Below are positions 42,970 to 51,757 of a stretch of DNA of 64,000 nucleotides, one piece after another. The position numbers and the translations under genes were made by a program. Every line of letters starts with the position of its first letter. Position 1 is the stretch's first letter. The notes below the pieces were generated by a model. That model was given only the letters and a program-made list of their open reading frames with translations. It did no database searches and was not told where the DNA came from. Location of the stretch: contig NZ_JAELUP010000103.1 of NCBI RefSeq assembly GCF_016424485.1, positions 434,001-498,000 of the forward strand, in the 5' to 3' direction. This DNA is from Paenibacillus roseus (GTDB taxonomy: Bacteria; Bacillota; Bacilli; Paenibacillales; Paenibacillaceae).

Positions 42970-44372
42970 CGCAGCAAGGCAAACAAGGCAAGCGTCCTTC
43001 GGCAAGCCGTCCTCTGGGAGCGCGGGATATCGCGCTTGATACGTTGCGCCGGGTGGAGACGGACCAGGCATACAGCAACTTGCAGTTAAACCGTGCGTTG
43101 CAGGAAGCCCAATTGTCACGTGCCGATGCCGGTCTGGCAACCGAGCTTGTGTACGGGACTATTCAGCGCCAGGGCACGCTCGATTACTGGCTGGGCAAAT
43201 TTGTGGCCAAAGGGCTGGACAAGCTGGAGCCCTGGGTTCGGCAGCTGCTGCGGATGAGTGTCTATCAACTCGTCTACCTGGACCGCATTCCGCCGCATGC
43301 GGCCGTCAATGAAGCAGTCCAGATTGCCAAGCGTCGCGGACATGCCGGAATTGCCGGGATGGTCAACGGCGTGCTCCGCAATATGCTGCGCAGGCGTAAT
43401 GAACTGGTCATCCCGGAAGGTCTCGCTCCGGCTGACCGTATGGTGCTTGAATATTCGCATCCCAAGTGGCTTGTCGAGCGCTGGATTCGCGCATACGGCG
43501 AGGAGACGACGGAGGCGATGTGCGCGTCGGACAATGAGCCGCCGCATGCCAGCATTCGCGTGAACCGTCTCCGTGCAACCCGTGAAGAGTTGCTTGCCCG
43601 ACTGCGGGAGCAGGAGTTGTCGGCATCGCCGTCCGAGCTTGCCCCGCAAGGGATCGTGGTCGAGCGAGGGGGTAATCTGGCCGATACGCCATCCTTCCGC
43701 GATGGCCTGTGGACCGTTCAGGATGAGAGCTCGATGCTGGTTGCCGAAGCTGCTGATCCGCAGCCGGGGATGCAGGTGCTCGACTGCTGCGCGGCTCCGG
43801 GAGGGAAGACGACGCATCTCGCGGAGAAGATGAACGATGAAGGCCGCGTATTCGCCAATGATCTTCATCCGCACAAGCTTAAGCTGATTGAGGAGCAGGC
43901 GGAGCGGCTCGGCCTCTCCTGTATCCGCACCATGAGCGGCGATGCCGGAGAGCTGGCAGAACATTTTGCTCCGGGCTCGATGGATGTTGTCCTGCTGGAT
44001 GCCCCTTGCTCGGGACTTGGCGTCATTCGGCGCAAGCCGGAGTTGAAGTGGAACAAGACGCCAAAGGATATTGCGGCGATTGCCAACATTCAGCACCGTC
44101 TGCTCGGTTCATGCTCGAAGCTGGTCCGTCCCGGCGGTGTGCTGGTATACAGCACTTGTACGGTAGAACGGAAAGAAAATGAGGAACAGGTCGAGCGCTT
44201 CCTGCAGGATTATAGTGAATTTGAACTGGATACACAGTGGCCGGAGGCGGTGCTGGCATCCTTGAAAGCCAAGGGGGCTATTGGCGATGATTTTGGCGGC
44301 ATGGTGCAGCTTCTGCCGCATCAGGCCGGAAGCGACGGCTTTTTTATTGCCCGCCTGCGCAGGCGGGGATAA
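42966..44372 (+). CDS. rsmB: 16S rRNA m5C967 methyltransferase RsmB (Sun)
   Basis: 468 residues. A NusB-like N-terminal domain (about 15-145, ARDIALDTLRRVETDQAYSN) precedes the SAM-dependent core with VLDCCAAPGGKTTHLAEKM, LLDAPCSGLGVIRRKPE and the nucleophile segment VYSTCTVERKENE. It methylates cytosine 967 of 16S rRNA. It starts inside fmt (ATGA overlap). Confidence 0.95.
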   Translation: MTQQGKQGKRPSASRPLGARDIALDTLRRVETDQAYSNLQLNRALQEAQLSRADAGLATELVYGTIQRQGTLDYWLGKFVAKGLDKLEPWVRQLLRMSVYQLVYLDRIPPHAAVNEAVQIAKRRGHAGIAGMVNGVLRNMLRRRNELVIPEGLAPADRMVLEYSHPKWLVERWIRAYGEETTEAMCASDNEPPHASIRVNRLRATREELLARLREQELSASPSELAPQGIVVERGGNLADTPSFRDGLWTVQDESSMLVAEAADPQPGMQVLDCCAAPGGKTTHLAEKMNDEGRVFANDLHPHKLKLIEEQAERLGLSCIRTMSGDAGELAEHFAPGSMDVVLLDAPCSGLGVIRRKPELKWNKTPKDIAAIANIQHRLLGSCSKLVRPGGVLVYSTCTVERKENEEQVERFLQDYSEFELDTQWPEAVLASLKAKGAIGDDFGGMVQLLPHQAGSDGFFIARLRRRG

Positions 44373-44482
44373 AGACAGACTCGGTAGTATTGCCGGGGGC
44401 GTTTATGGTAAAATAGGCGTGGCACGGCCGGATTGCGGCATGAGGCCGACGACAGCTAATAGAAACAGGTGTTGATATTAAA

Positions 44483-45529
44483 ATGAAACCGTTCATATAC
44501 GACTACACGCTGGAGCAAATCCAGCAATGGATGAAGGACAATTCAGAGCCGACTTTCCGCGCGGCCCAGCTTTTTGACTGGCTTTATGTAAAACGTGTCA
44601 AAGGCTTTGAGGAGATGACGAATTTGCCCAAGCAGCTTCGCGAGAAGCTGGATGAGCAGTTTGCTTTTGTTACGCTGGAAGAGATTACGAAGTTCGAATC
44701 GAAGGACGGGACGGTCAAGTTCCTGTTCGGATTGCATGACAACCACGCGATTGAGACGGTGGTCATGCGGCATAACTACGGCAACAGCATTTGTGTAACC
44801 ACTCAGGTCGGCTGCCGGATCGGCTGCACGTTTTGCGCTTCGACGCTCGGCGGTCTGAAGCGCAATCTGACCGCCGGCGAGATCGTCGCCCAGGTGGTAA
44901 CCGCTCAACAGATGCTTGATGCTACCGGAGAGCGCATCTCCAGCATCGTCATTATGGGTTCTGGAGAGCCGTTTGAAAATTATGAGGCAACGATGGATTT
45001 CTTGCGGATTATGATTCATGAGAAGGGGCTCCATATCGGTCAGCGTCACATTACGGTATCCACAAGCGGAATTGTGCCAAGCATCTACAAGTTCGCAGAG
45101 GAAAATACGCAGATCAATCTGGCGATTTCGATTCATGCCCCGAACGATATGCTTCGTTCCAAGCTGATGCCGGTCAACCGTCGCTTCCCGTTCGAGGAAG
45201 TGATGGAAGCTTGCCGGTATTATCTGGCGAAGACCGGACGGCGCATTACCTTTGAATACGCGTTGATCGGCGGCGTCAATGACCGCCCGGAACATGCCGA
45301 GGAACTGGCGGATGTGCTTCAGGACTTGCTCTGTCACGTCAATCTGATACCGGTCAATCACGTGCCGGAGCGCAAATATGTGCGCACGCCGCGGGAGGAT
45401 ATTTTCGAATTCCAGCGCATTCTGGAGCGCAAGAAAGTCAATGCGACCATCCGCAGGGAGCAAGGCCATGACATTGCCGCGGCATGCGGACAATTGCGGG
45501 CCAAACATATGGAATCTCAGGCGAGGTGA
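44483..45529 (+). CDS. rlmN: Radical SAM 23S rRNA/tRNA adenine C2-methyltransferase RlmN
   Basis: 348 residues. GCRIGCTFCAST holds the CxxxCxxC iron-sulfur motif (radical SAM). GSGEPFENYEA and the C-terminal DIAAACGQL, with the methyl-carrying Cys, complete the RlmN pattern. It methylates A2503 of 23S rRNA and A37 of some tRNAs. It begins after a 110-base gap and leads directly into prpC. Confidence 0.95.
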   Translation: MKPFIYDYTLEQIQQWMKDNSEPTFRAAQLFDWLYVKRVKGFEEMTNLPKQLREKLDEQFAFVTLEEITKFESKDGTVKFLFGLHDNHAIETVVMRHNYGNSICVTTQVGCRIGCTFCASTLGGLKRNLTAGEIVAQVVTAQQMLDATGERISSIVIMGSGEPFENYEATMDFLRIMIHEKGLHIGQRHITVSTSGIVPSIYKFAEENTQINLAISIHAPNDMLRSKLMPVNRRFPFEEVMEACRYYLAKTGRRITFEYALIGGVNDRPEHAEELADVLQDLLCHVNLIPVNHVPERKYVRTPREDIFEFQRILERKKVNATIRREQGHDIAAACGQLRAKHMESQAR

Positions 45530-45536
45530 TACGAGT

Positions 45537-46307
45537 TTGATTACGGCGAATCGAAGTGATATCGGCCGTATCCGGCTGGTCAATGAGGATCAGGCTTGGG
45601 TCGGTCAGCAGGACGGTACGATCGCGATTGCGATCGTGGCGGACGGCATGGGCGGACATCAGGCGGGAGACGTAGCCAGTCAGCTTGCGGTGCAAACCTT
45701 CCGCGAGGCGCTTGCCGGCAGAGAACTGGTCATTGATGACGGCGAGGCGGCACATCATGTCGTGCGGGCGATCCATCAGGCGAATGCGGTTGTCTATGAT
45801 ATGGCTGCGCAAAATGAGCAGTACCATAATATGGGAACAACCGTCGTTGCAGCTGTTGCCGACAAGCAGCGGGCTGTTATTGCGCACATCGGCGACAGCC
45901 GGGCTTACAAGATCAAGAATCGCGATATTACCCAGCTTACGAATGATCATACACTCGTTAACGAGTTGGCCAAGACCGGGCAGATCAGTGCCGAAGAAGC
46001 GGCCAATCATCCTCGCCGCAATGTACTGACGCGGGCGCTGGGGACTGATAAAGAGGTAGAAGTGGACGTTCAGACGCTGGAATGGGCGCCGGGCGAGACG
46101 CTGTTGCTGTGCAGTGACGGACTCAGCAATATGGTCAGTGAGCAGCAGATGGTAGATACGGTGCAGGCGGGCGGTCTGAATCTCGACGCCAAGGCGGAGC
46201 AACTTGTCGAGCTGGCTTTGCGGGCGGGCGGGGACGACAACATTACCGTAGTGCTGTTGTACAATGATGCCGATACAAGCAAGGAGCAAGAGGTGAGGAT
46301 AACATGA
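45537..46307 (+). CDS. prpC: PP2C-type Ser/Thr phosphatase PrpC
   Basis: 256 residues with PP2C motifs in order: VNEDQAWVG, VADGMGGHQAGDVAS, AHIGDSRAY, TNDHTLVNEL, LLLCSDGLSNMV and GGDDNITVVLL. It reverses phosphorylation by PrkC. The start is TTG 45537 behind GAGGTGATACGAG; no ATG is placed correctly. Its TGA overlaps the prkC ATG. Confidence 0.95.
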   Translation: MITANRSDIGRIRLVNEDQAWVGQQDGTIAIAIVADGMGGHQAGDVASQLAVQTFREALAGRELVIDDGEAAHHVVRAIHQANAVVYDMAAQNEQYHNMGTTVVAAVADKQRAVIAHIGDSRAYKIKNRDITQLTNDHTLVNELAKTGQISAEEAANHPRRNVLTRALGTDKEVEVDVQTLEWAPGETLLLCSDGLSNMVSEQQMVDTVQAGGLNLDAKAEQLVELALRAGGDDNITVVLLYNDADTSKEQEVRIT

Positions 46308-48436
46308 TCGGACATGAATTAGGCGGCCGTTATGAGATTCTCGCACGGATCGGCGAGGGCGGCATGGCGCTGGTGTTCAAGGCGCATGATATTTTGCTCG
46401 GACGGAATGTGGCAGTCAAGGTACTTCGTCAACAGTTTGTTCATGACGAGGAATTTATTCGCCGTTTCCGCCGCGAGGCCCAATCTGCCGCAGCTTTATC
46501 TCATCCTAACGTTGTCAGCATCTATGATGTCGGACAAGAGGATGATACGCATTATATTGTTATGGAATATGTGGAAGGCAGCAACTTGAATGAGATTATC
46601 TCGCAGCGCGCTCCTTTGCAGGTAGAAGAGGCTGTAAAAATTGCTACCCAAATTTGCGATGCGCTGGAACATGCCCATCATAATCAAATCATTCATCGCG
46701 ATATTAAGCCGCATAATATTCTGATCGGCAAAAACGGAAGAGTCAAAGTGACTGATTTCGGGATTGCCCGCGCTGTTACTTCCTCTACGATTACGCAAAC
46801 CGGTTCGGTAGTCGGTTCTGTACACTATTTCTCTCCGGAGCACGCCAAGGGAGTCATTACAGGGGAGAAGTCCGACCTCTATTCGCTTGGTATTGTGCTT
46901 TATCAGATGCTGACAGCAAAGCTGCCGTTTTTGGGTGAAAGTCCAATCAGTGTAGCGCTCAAGCATTTACAGGATCATTTTGAAGAGCCGCGTGCTGTGA
47001 ACCGGCATATTCCGCAAAGCGTCGAAAATATTATTCTGCGGTCGATGCGCAAAAATCCGTCGGAGCGCTATGTCTCCGCGGCTGAAATGCTGCGCGATCT
47101 GGAAACCTGTCTTTCGTCTGAACGGCTGGACGAGGATAGGGTGCAATTTGACGATGATATGGAGGCTACTCGCGTCATGCCGGCCATTCGGGGAGGCGCT
47201 GTATACGCCTCGGAGCCGGATCATGACCGGGAGCGGGAATTCTCGGGTTACAATAGCGCGAGCGCGTCGGCAGGTGCAGACCGCAGACAAGAGGGGCGGC
47301 CTGGCGGCGGAAAAAAGTGGGTGAAGCCGGTTATTATTTTCGGTGGAACCTTGCTGGTACTGGCTTTGCTGTTCTGGGGGCTGCGCGCATTCCTGAGTGA
47401 TCTGGAGACCGAGGAGGTCCCTGTCCCTTATGTAGTAGGCAAGACGGAGGCGGAGGCCAAAGCGGAGCTTCAGGCGGTCGGGCTTCTAGTTGAGGACCCG
47501 ATCATTTATGAAGCGAGGCCTGATGTGCCCAAGGATCAGGTGTTCCAGCAGTCCAAGCAGAATATGATTGTGAAGACCGGTTCTTATGTGAGGATCTATG
47601 TCAGCACCGGACCGGAGCTTGAAGAGATGCTGGATTATGTCGACCAGCAGTTTAGTGATGCCAGGACGAGTCTGCTGAACCTTGGTCTGACGGATGACCA
47701 GATCAAGAAGGAGGAGATATTCTCGGATAAGCCTCCGGGTACGATTCTCTCCCAGACGCCGATGAAGGGCGAGCAGTTCGAGGTCGAGAAAGTAACGGTA
47801 AGTTTCCAGGTCAGCAAGGGACTTGAAACCTTTGATATGCCGAATCTGGTCGGTCTTACTCAAAAGGAAGCGATCAAAAAAATTAGCGACAACAAGCTGA
47901 AGCTTGGGCCGGGCAACGGGATTGTACAGGAGCCAAGCTATCGCCCTGTCGGGGAAGTGCTGGAGCAGTTCCCTCACGAAGCGGGAGCTCAAGTGACTGT
48001 AGGAACTGAAATTACGATTACCGTCAGCTCAGGGCTGCCTGCTGATGCAAAGGCGTTCACTTTCAATATTAACGTTGCGCCGGCACGGATCGGCAGTACG
48101 AGCGAAGTGCGCATTGTCTATTCGGACGCGACGGGGCAAAATATAGAATGCTGCAGTCAAAAGATTTCCGATTGGACGACGATTCCTGTCAAGGTCATTC
48201 TGGCCCCTGGCAAGGAAGCGGTCGTTATGGTACACCGGGATAATCAATTTGTCGACACCTTTACGAGAACGTACGAGCAAGTTCAGGCAGGGGGCTCCCA
48301 GGGCGAGAATGTGCCGGGAATGGCTCCGCCTCCAGATCCGGCACCGGAGGAGCAGCCTGAGGTAAATCATGAAGTCGACAATGAACATGTCAATCAAGGG
48401 GGCAACCAGAATCACGAAGGCAATCATGACGAATAA
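46304..48436 (+). CDS. prkC: Membrane Ser/Thr protein kinase PrkC with PASTA domains
   Basis: 710 residues. The kinase domain (about 1-270) has GEGGMALVFKA, Lys39 in NVAVKVL, HRDIKPHNILI (about 131) and DFGIAR. A linker leads to one membrane helix at about 340-362, then three PASTA repeats (about 370-580; VPYVVGKTEAEAK, a second around 435-510, and MPNLVGLTQKEAIKK). A C-terminal beta-rich domain of about 110 residues and a Pro/Asn/His-rich tail follow. PrkC senses muropeptides and controls germination and cell wall growth. Confidence 0.95.
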   Translation: MIGHELGGRYEILARIGEGGMALVFKAHDILLGRNVAVKVLRQQFVHDEEFIRRFRREAQSAAALSHPNVVSIYDVGQEDDTHYIVMEYVEGSNLNEIISQRAPLQVEEAVKIATQICDALEHAHHNQIIHRDIKPHNILIGKNGRVKVTDFGIARAVTSSTITQTGSVVGSVHYFSPEHAKGVITGEKSDLYSLGIVLYQMLTAKLPFLGESPISVALKHLQDHFEEPRAVNRHIPQSVENIILRSMRKNPSERYVSAAEMLRDLETCLSSERLDEDRVQFDDDMEATRVMPAIRGGAVYASEPDHDREREFSGYNSASASAGADRRQEGRPGGGKKWVKPVIIFGGTLLVLALLFWGLRAFLSDLETEEVPVPYVVGKTEAEAKAELQAVGLLVEDPIIYEARPDVPKDQVFQQSKQNMIVKTGSYVRIYVSTGPELEEMLDYVDQQFSDARTSLLNLGLTDDQIKKEEIFSDKPPGTILSQTPMKGEQFEVEKVTVSFQVSKGLETFDMPNLVGLTQKEAIKKISDNKLKLGPGNGIVQEPSYRPVGEVLEQFPHEAGAQVTVGTEITITVSSGLPADAKAFTFNINVAPARIGSTSEVRIVYSDATGQNIECCSQKISDWTTIPVKVILAPGKEAVVMVHRDNQFVDTFTRTYEQVQAGGSQGENVPGMAPPPDPAPEEQPEVNHEVDNEHVNQGGNQNHEGNHDE

Positions 48437-49355
48437 CAAGTCGGGCGAGGGCCGGATTGTGAAAGCTCTTAGTGGATACTATTATGTCATGCCTGATGAT
48501 TCCAAGGATGCTTCAGGCGTGATTCAATGCCGCGCGCGCGGCATCTTCAAGAAAAAAGGGCTTTCTCCGCTCGTCGGCGACCGTGTCGTATATACGCTGA
48601 CGGAGAACGGTGAGGGGACGGTGGATGAGGTGCGTCCGCGCACCTCGGAGCTGATTCGTCCGCCCGTTGCAAATGTCGATCTTGCGGTGCTCGTATTCTC
48701 CGTATCGGAGCCGGTTCTTAATTTGCAGCTTCTGGACAAATTCCTGGTTCATATTGAGCATGCGGGGATTGAAGCGGTACTGTGTCTGAGTAAAGGGGAC
48801 CTGACTGAAAATGAGGAACTCTCCGAGGAGGCAGCCGCTGCTATGGTGGCGGTAGAGCGTATATACCGGCCTATCGGCTATGAAGTCTTCAATACCAGCT
48901 CGCAGAGCCATGAAGGGATTGCCGAGCTGCACGAGCGGCTGCAGGGCCATCTGAGCGTGTTCTCCGGGCAGTCCGGGGTAGGCAAATCTTCTCTGCTGAA
49001 TGCAATTGTGCCGGGCCTTGGGCTGGAGACGGCTGCAATCAGCAATCGGCTTGGACGGGGCAAGCATACGACACGCCATGTGGAGCTGATTGAAGTGGGC
49101 GGCGGCGGTTATGTCGCCGATACGCCGGGCTTTAGCCAGCTTGATTTTACAGAGCTTGGCATCGAACAACTGGGCGACTGTTTCCTTGAAATGAGGGAGA
49201 TGGCGCCTTCCTGCAAATTCCGGGGCTGCACCCATATCCATGAGCCGGGCTGTGCTGTGCTGGAGGCGCTTGAGGAAGGCAGCATCGAGTCCAGCCGTCA
49301 CCGGAATTACACATTGTTTATGGAAGAGATGAAAGATAGAAAGCGGAGGTACTGA
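48426..49355 (+). CDS. rsgA: Small ribosomal subunit biogenesis GTPase RsgA
   Basis: 309 residues. An N-terminal OB fold (GRIVKALSGYYYV) is followed by a circularly permuted GTPase: G4-like CLSKGDL, then P-loop GQSGVGKSSLLNAI, G3 DTPGFSQ. A C-terminal zinc site CKFRGCTHIHEPGC ends it. It acts late in 30S maturation. ATG 48426 with GAAGG upstream overlaps prkC by 11 bases. Confidence 0.94.
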   Translation: MTNNKSGEGRIVKALSGYYYVMPDDSKDASGVIQCRARGIFKKKGLSPLVGDRVVYTLTENGEGTVDEVRPRTSELIRPPVANVDLAVLVFSVSEPVLNLQLLDKFLVHIEHAGIEAVLCLSKGDLTENEELSEEAAAAMVAVERIYRPIGYEVFNTSSQSHEGIAELHERLQGHLSVFSGQSGVGKSSLLNAIVPGLGLETAAISNRLGRGKHTTRHVELIEVGGGGYVADTPGFSQLDFTELGIEQLGDCFLEMREMAPSCKFRGCTHIHEPGCAVLEALEEGSIESSRHRNYTLFMEEMKDRKRRY

Positions 49356-49358
49356 TCG

Positions 49359-50015
49359 ATGTCCATAATTGCACCATCGATGTTGTCGGCTGATTTTTCA
49401 CGTCTTGCTGAGGAGATCGCAGATGTGGAGAGCAAGGGAGCGGACTGGCTCCATATTGATGTCATGGACGGCCACTTCGTGCCGAATCTGACATTTGGCG
49501 CTCCGATTGTCGGTGCCATCCGTCCGCATTCGAAGCTTATCTTTGACGTTCACTTGATGATTTCCAACCCTGATCAGTATATCAACGATTATGTCCGTGC
49601 CGGAGCCGACCGCATCACGGTCCATGCCGAAGCTTGCGTGCATCTGCATCGTGTCCTGCATATGATTCGCGAGCAGGGTCTGCCGGCAGGCGTGGCCCTC
49701 AATCCGGGGACACCGCTGTCGGCGATCGAGGAGGTCGTAGATGATCTGGATCTGGTGCTTATTATGACAGTCAATCCCGGCTTTGGCGGACAGAAATTCA
49801 TTCATAGCGCCCTGTCCAAGATTGCCCGCCTGAAGGAAATGCTTGTGCAGCGCGGCAGAAGCGATGTGCTGATTCAGGTTGATGGCGGCGTTAATACTCA
49901 GACAGCGGCATGGGTACGCGAGGCAGGAGCGGGTGTTCTTGTAGCTGGAAGCGCGGTGTTCAATGAGTCGGACAGAGCCGCGGCTATTGCTGCGCTGCGA
50001 CCGGGAGGCGCTTGA
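49359..50015 (+). CDS. rpe: Ribulose-phosphate 3-epimerase
   Basis: 218 residues, a TIM barrel: IAPSMLSADFSRLAEEI, HIDVMDGHFVPNLTFG, VHLMISNPDQYI, MTVNPGFGGQKFI and QVDGGVNTQTA. The metal-binding His and Asp residues are in these motifs. It interconverts ribulose- and xylulose-5-phosphate in the pentose phosphate path. It is three bases after rsgA and overlaps the next gene by one base. Confidence 0.96.
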   Translation: MSIIAPSMLSADFSRLAEEIADVESKGADWLHIDVMDGHFVPNLTFGAPIVGAIRPHSKLIFDVHLMISNPDQYINDYVRAGADRITVHAEACVHLHRVLHMIREQGLPAGVALNPGTPLSAIEEVVDDLDLVLIMTVNPGFGGQKFIHSALSKIARLKEMLVQRGRSDVLIQVDGGVNTQTAAWVREAGAGVLVAGSAVFNESDRAAAIAALRPGGA

Positions 50016-50296
50016 TGAGCGAGCGTTGGCGGACTTTTTGGGCGGTTGTTTTATACGGCTTTGCCTGCGGTACCCTGTTGACGTTATTCTCGATGTTCCC
50101 GGGGCTTGGAATATTTAAATTTCTTTTTTCTCTGGGAGCGTTTTTGCTCGGGTTGCGTTTTTTCAGAACCTTTGAGCGCTGGGCGGTTCGTATTGCCTTT
50201 GTTCTCACTTCGCTGGTCTTTTACCTGATCGTGATTGTTATTTTGACCGTTTATTTATATGCTGTGAAGCCGGAGCTTTTGCCTGTTCAGCCTTAA
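50015..50296 (+). CDS. Small membrane protein, unknown function
   Basis: 93 residues with three hydrophobic segments (AVVLYGFACGTLLTLFSMF, FLFSLGAFLLGLRFF, IAFVLTSLVFYLIVIVILTV). I do not recognise a family. Its ATG overlaps the rpe stop as TGATG, with GGGAGG a little upstream inside rpe, and a strong terminator follows, so it is the last gene of the transcript. In B. subtilis this position is held by thiN (thiamine pyrophosphokinase), which this is not. Confidence 0.72.
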   Translation: MSERWRTFWAVVLYGFACGTLLTLFSMFPGLGIFKFLFSLGAFLLGLRFFRTFERWAVRIAFVLTSLVFYLIVIVILTVYLYAVKPELLPVQP

Positions 50297-50333
50297 TCGG
50301 ACATGGAATAGGACAGCCTCGCGGCGCATAGGA

Positions 50334-50373
50334 TGGTTACATGAGAAAATTGATTCTCGTGTAACCTTTTTTA
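50334..50373 (+). terminator. Terminator of the coaBC-rpe transcript
   Basis: GGTTAC-AT-GAGAA pairs with TTCTC-GT-GTAACC, followed by TTTTTTATG. Confidence 0.92.
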
Positions 50374-50430
50374 TGTGGTCCTGAATATAATAAATCGAAT
50401 TCGATGAGCGTGACTGAGGAGGGATGGAGC

Positions 50431-50511
50431 ATGAAATTTTACACGATCAAGTTGCCGAAATTTTTGGGGGGATTTGTAAAAGCAGTCCTGAACACCTTCC
50501 AAAAAAACTAG
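50431..50511 (+). CDS. spoVM: Stage V sporulation protein M
   Basis: 26 codons, beginning MKFYTIKLPKFLGG and ending FQKN, with the amphipathic helix, Pro9 and small-residue pattern of SpoVM. B. subtilis SpoVM also has 26 residues. This tiny peptide recognises the convex forespore membrane and anchors SpoIVA for spore coat assembly. AGGAGGG at 50417-50423 precedes the ATG. In B. subtilis spoVM also sits between rpe and rpmB. It has no visible good sigmaE promoter in the 57 bases after the preceding terminator. Confidence 0.95.
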   Translation: MKFYTIKLPKFLGGFVKAVLNTFQKN

Positions 50512-50703
50512 TTCCGATGTGTCCGCTGTCGAACGAAACGTCAATAACATACGTATACCGGATCAGGCTTCTGCACGCGCGGGTTCATCAGTCGTTTAAG
50601 CGCATAATCGGCGGCGGAGGCTTGCGCCAGGTTCGCCGTCTTGAAGGACGAGGCTCATGCTCTGGCAAGTGAAGCATAGCGGATGGAAACGTCGTGAAAC
50701 GAT

Positions 50704-50734
50704 AAAAAAGCACCTGAATAATCAGGTGCTTTTT
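50704..50734. terminator. Bidirectional terminator between spoVM and rpmB
   Basis: AAAAAAGCACCTGA and TCAGGTGCTTTTT form a near-perfect stem with an AATAA loop and A/T runs on both sides. The 192 bases between spoVM and this site are GC-rich and hold no recognised gene. Confidence 0.9.
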
Positions 50735-50746
50735 GAATGTGTGATC

Positions 50747-50935
50747 TTAAACGCGGGTAATTTTGCCGGATTTCAGCGCGCGTGTGCTGACGTAAACACG
50801 CTTTGGCTTGCCGTCAACGAGGATGCGAACTTTTTGAACGTTAGCGCCCCAGGTGCGTTTGTTTTTGTTGTTGGCATGAGAAACGTGGTTGCCAGTGCTT
50901 GGGCCTTTGCCTGTAATAAAGCATTTGCGAGACAT
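50747..50935 (-). CDS. rpmB: 50S ribosomal protein L28
   Basis: 62 residues: MSRKCFITGKGPSTGNHVSH, RTWGANVQKVRILVDGKPKR and a final LKSGKITRV. It is the bacterial L28 without zinc Cys pairs. AAGGAGGTG just upstream gives an ideal ribosome site. It is on the strand opposite to its neighbours, as in B. subtilis. Confidence 0.97.
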   Translation of the reverse strand: MSRKCFITGKGPSTGNHVSHANNKNKRTWGANVQKVRILVDGKPKRVYVSTRALKSGKITRV

Positions 50936-51383
50936 TGAGATACACCTCCTTCAAGAACTGCTAGTACAACTAAATCATTGGAATTTCATTCCATTACATA
51001 CCGCTGCAAATAAACACTAAAATATCATAGCATAAACCCCAATTGAAATCTAGTCCCCAAGCTTGCTTCGTTTCGCTTTAATTTGGTTATCCTATTGCTT
51101 GTCGGGTGGTATGCTTCGCAAAGCTGCAAAAACGCCCTTAAAATTAAGAAAAGAGCAGATAATACGCGATTTGATGATGAATTTCAACTTGTTGTCTTCT
51201 ATATCCCTTTTTTTTATAGTACAATGTTGATTAGTCCTTCAAGTCCTTCATGCAGGGCGATATCATTCAAACAGCCTTACATACCAGCTTGCTGCAGGAC
51301 TGAATATTCCAAATAAACGATTTGAACGAGCATACTGTGAATAAGTTGAACACAAGAAACGGAACAAGAGGGAGCGAAGCACC
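50936..51383. other. 448-base divergent region between rpmB and yloU
   Basis: No gene is visible. On the minus strand TGCTATGAT (rc at 51024-51032) is an extended -10 for rpmB. On the plus strand TACAAT at 51220-51225 may serve yloU, with no clear -35. The stretch between 51061 and 51180 shows nothing recognised. Confidence 0.45.
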
Positions 51384-51743
51384 GTGCCTATTCAGATGAA
51401 TAATGAATCCGGAAACATCTACATTGCCGATGAAGTTATATCTGTTATTGCCGGTTCTGCAGCTATGGAATGCTATGGGCTGGTAGGCATGGCATCCCGC
51501 AAGCAATTGAAGGACGGCATTTCCGAACTGCTCGGACGGGAAAATCTGTCCCGGGGCGTAGAGATTCGGAGGGAGAATGAATTATTGCATATTGATTTAT
51601 ACATCATCGTAAGCTACGGCATAAAAATTTCCGAAGTGGCGCATAACATCCAATCCAAGGTCAAATATGTGCTGAACGAGGTTGTCGGTATCCGTGCCGA
51701 TCATGTTCATGTTTTTGTCCAGGGCGTACGCGTATCTCGGTAG
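51384..51743 (+). CDS. yloU: Asp23/Gls24 family protein YloU
   Basis: 119 residues: GNIYIADEVISVIAGSAAME, CYGLVGMASRKQLKDGI, LHIDLYIIVSYGIKISEVA and a final RADHVHVFVQGVRV. This is the family member that sits before fakA in most Bacilli and is transcribed with it. The start is GTG 51384 after AGAGGGAG; ATG 51396 is possible. Its molecular role is unclear. Confidence 0.9.
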   Translation: MPIQMNNESGNIYIADEVISVIAGSAAMECYGLVGMASRKQLKDGISELLGRENLSRGVEIRRENELLHIDLYIIVSYGIKISEVAHNIQSKVKYVLNEVVGIRADHVHVFVQGVRVSR

Positions 51744-51757
51744 GGAGGGGTCTCTAT

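Noticed and set aside
44543..45583. A 346-codon frame antisense to rlmN
   Set aside because: RlmN motifs lie on the other strand, and the antisense translation is His/Arg-rich without a domain.
50424..50672. An 82-codon plus-strand frame over spoVM
   Set aside because: The true product is the 26-codon SpoVM in another frame; the longer frame has no family pattern.
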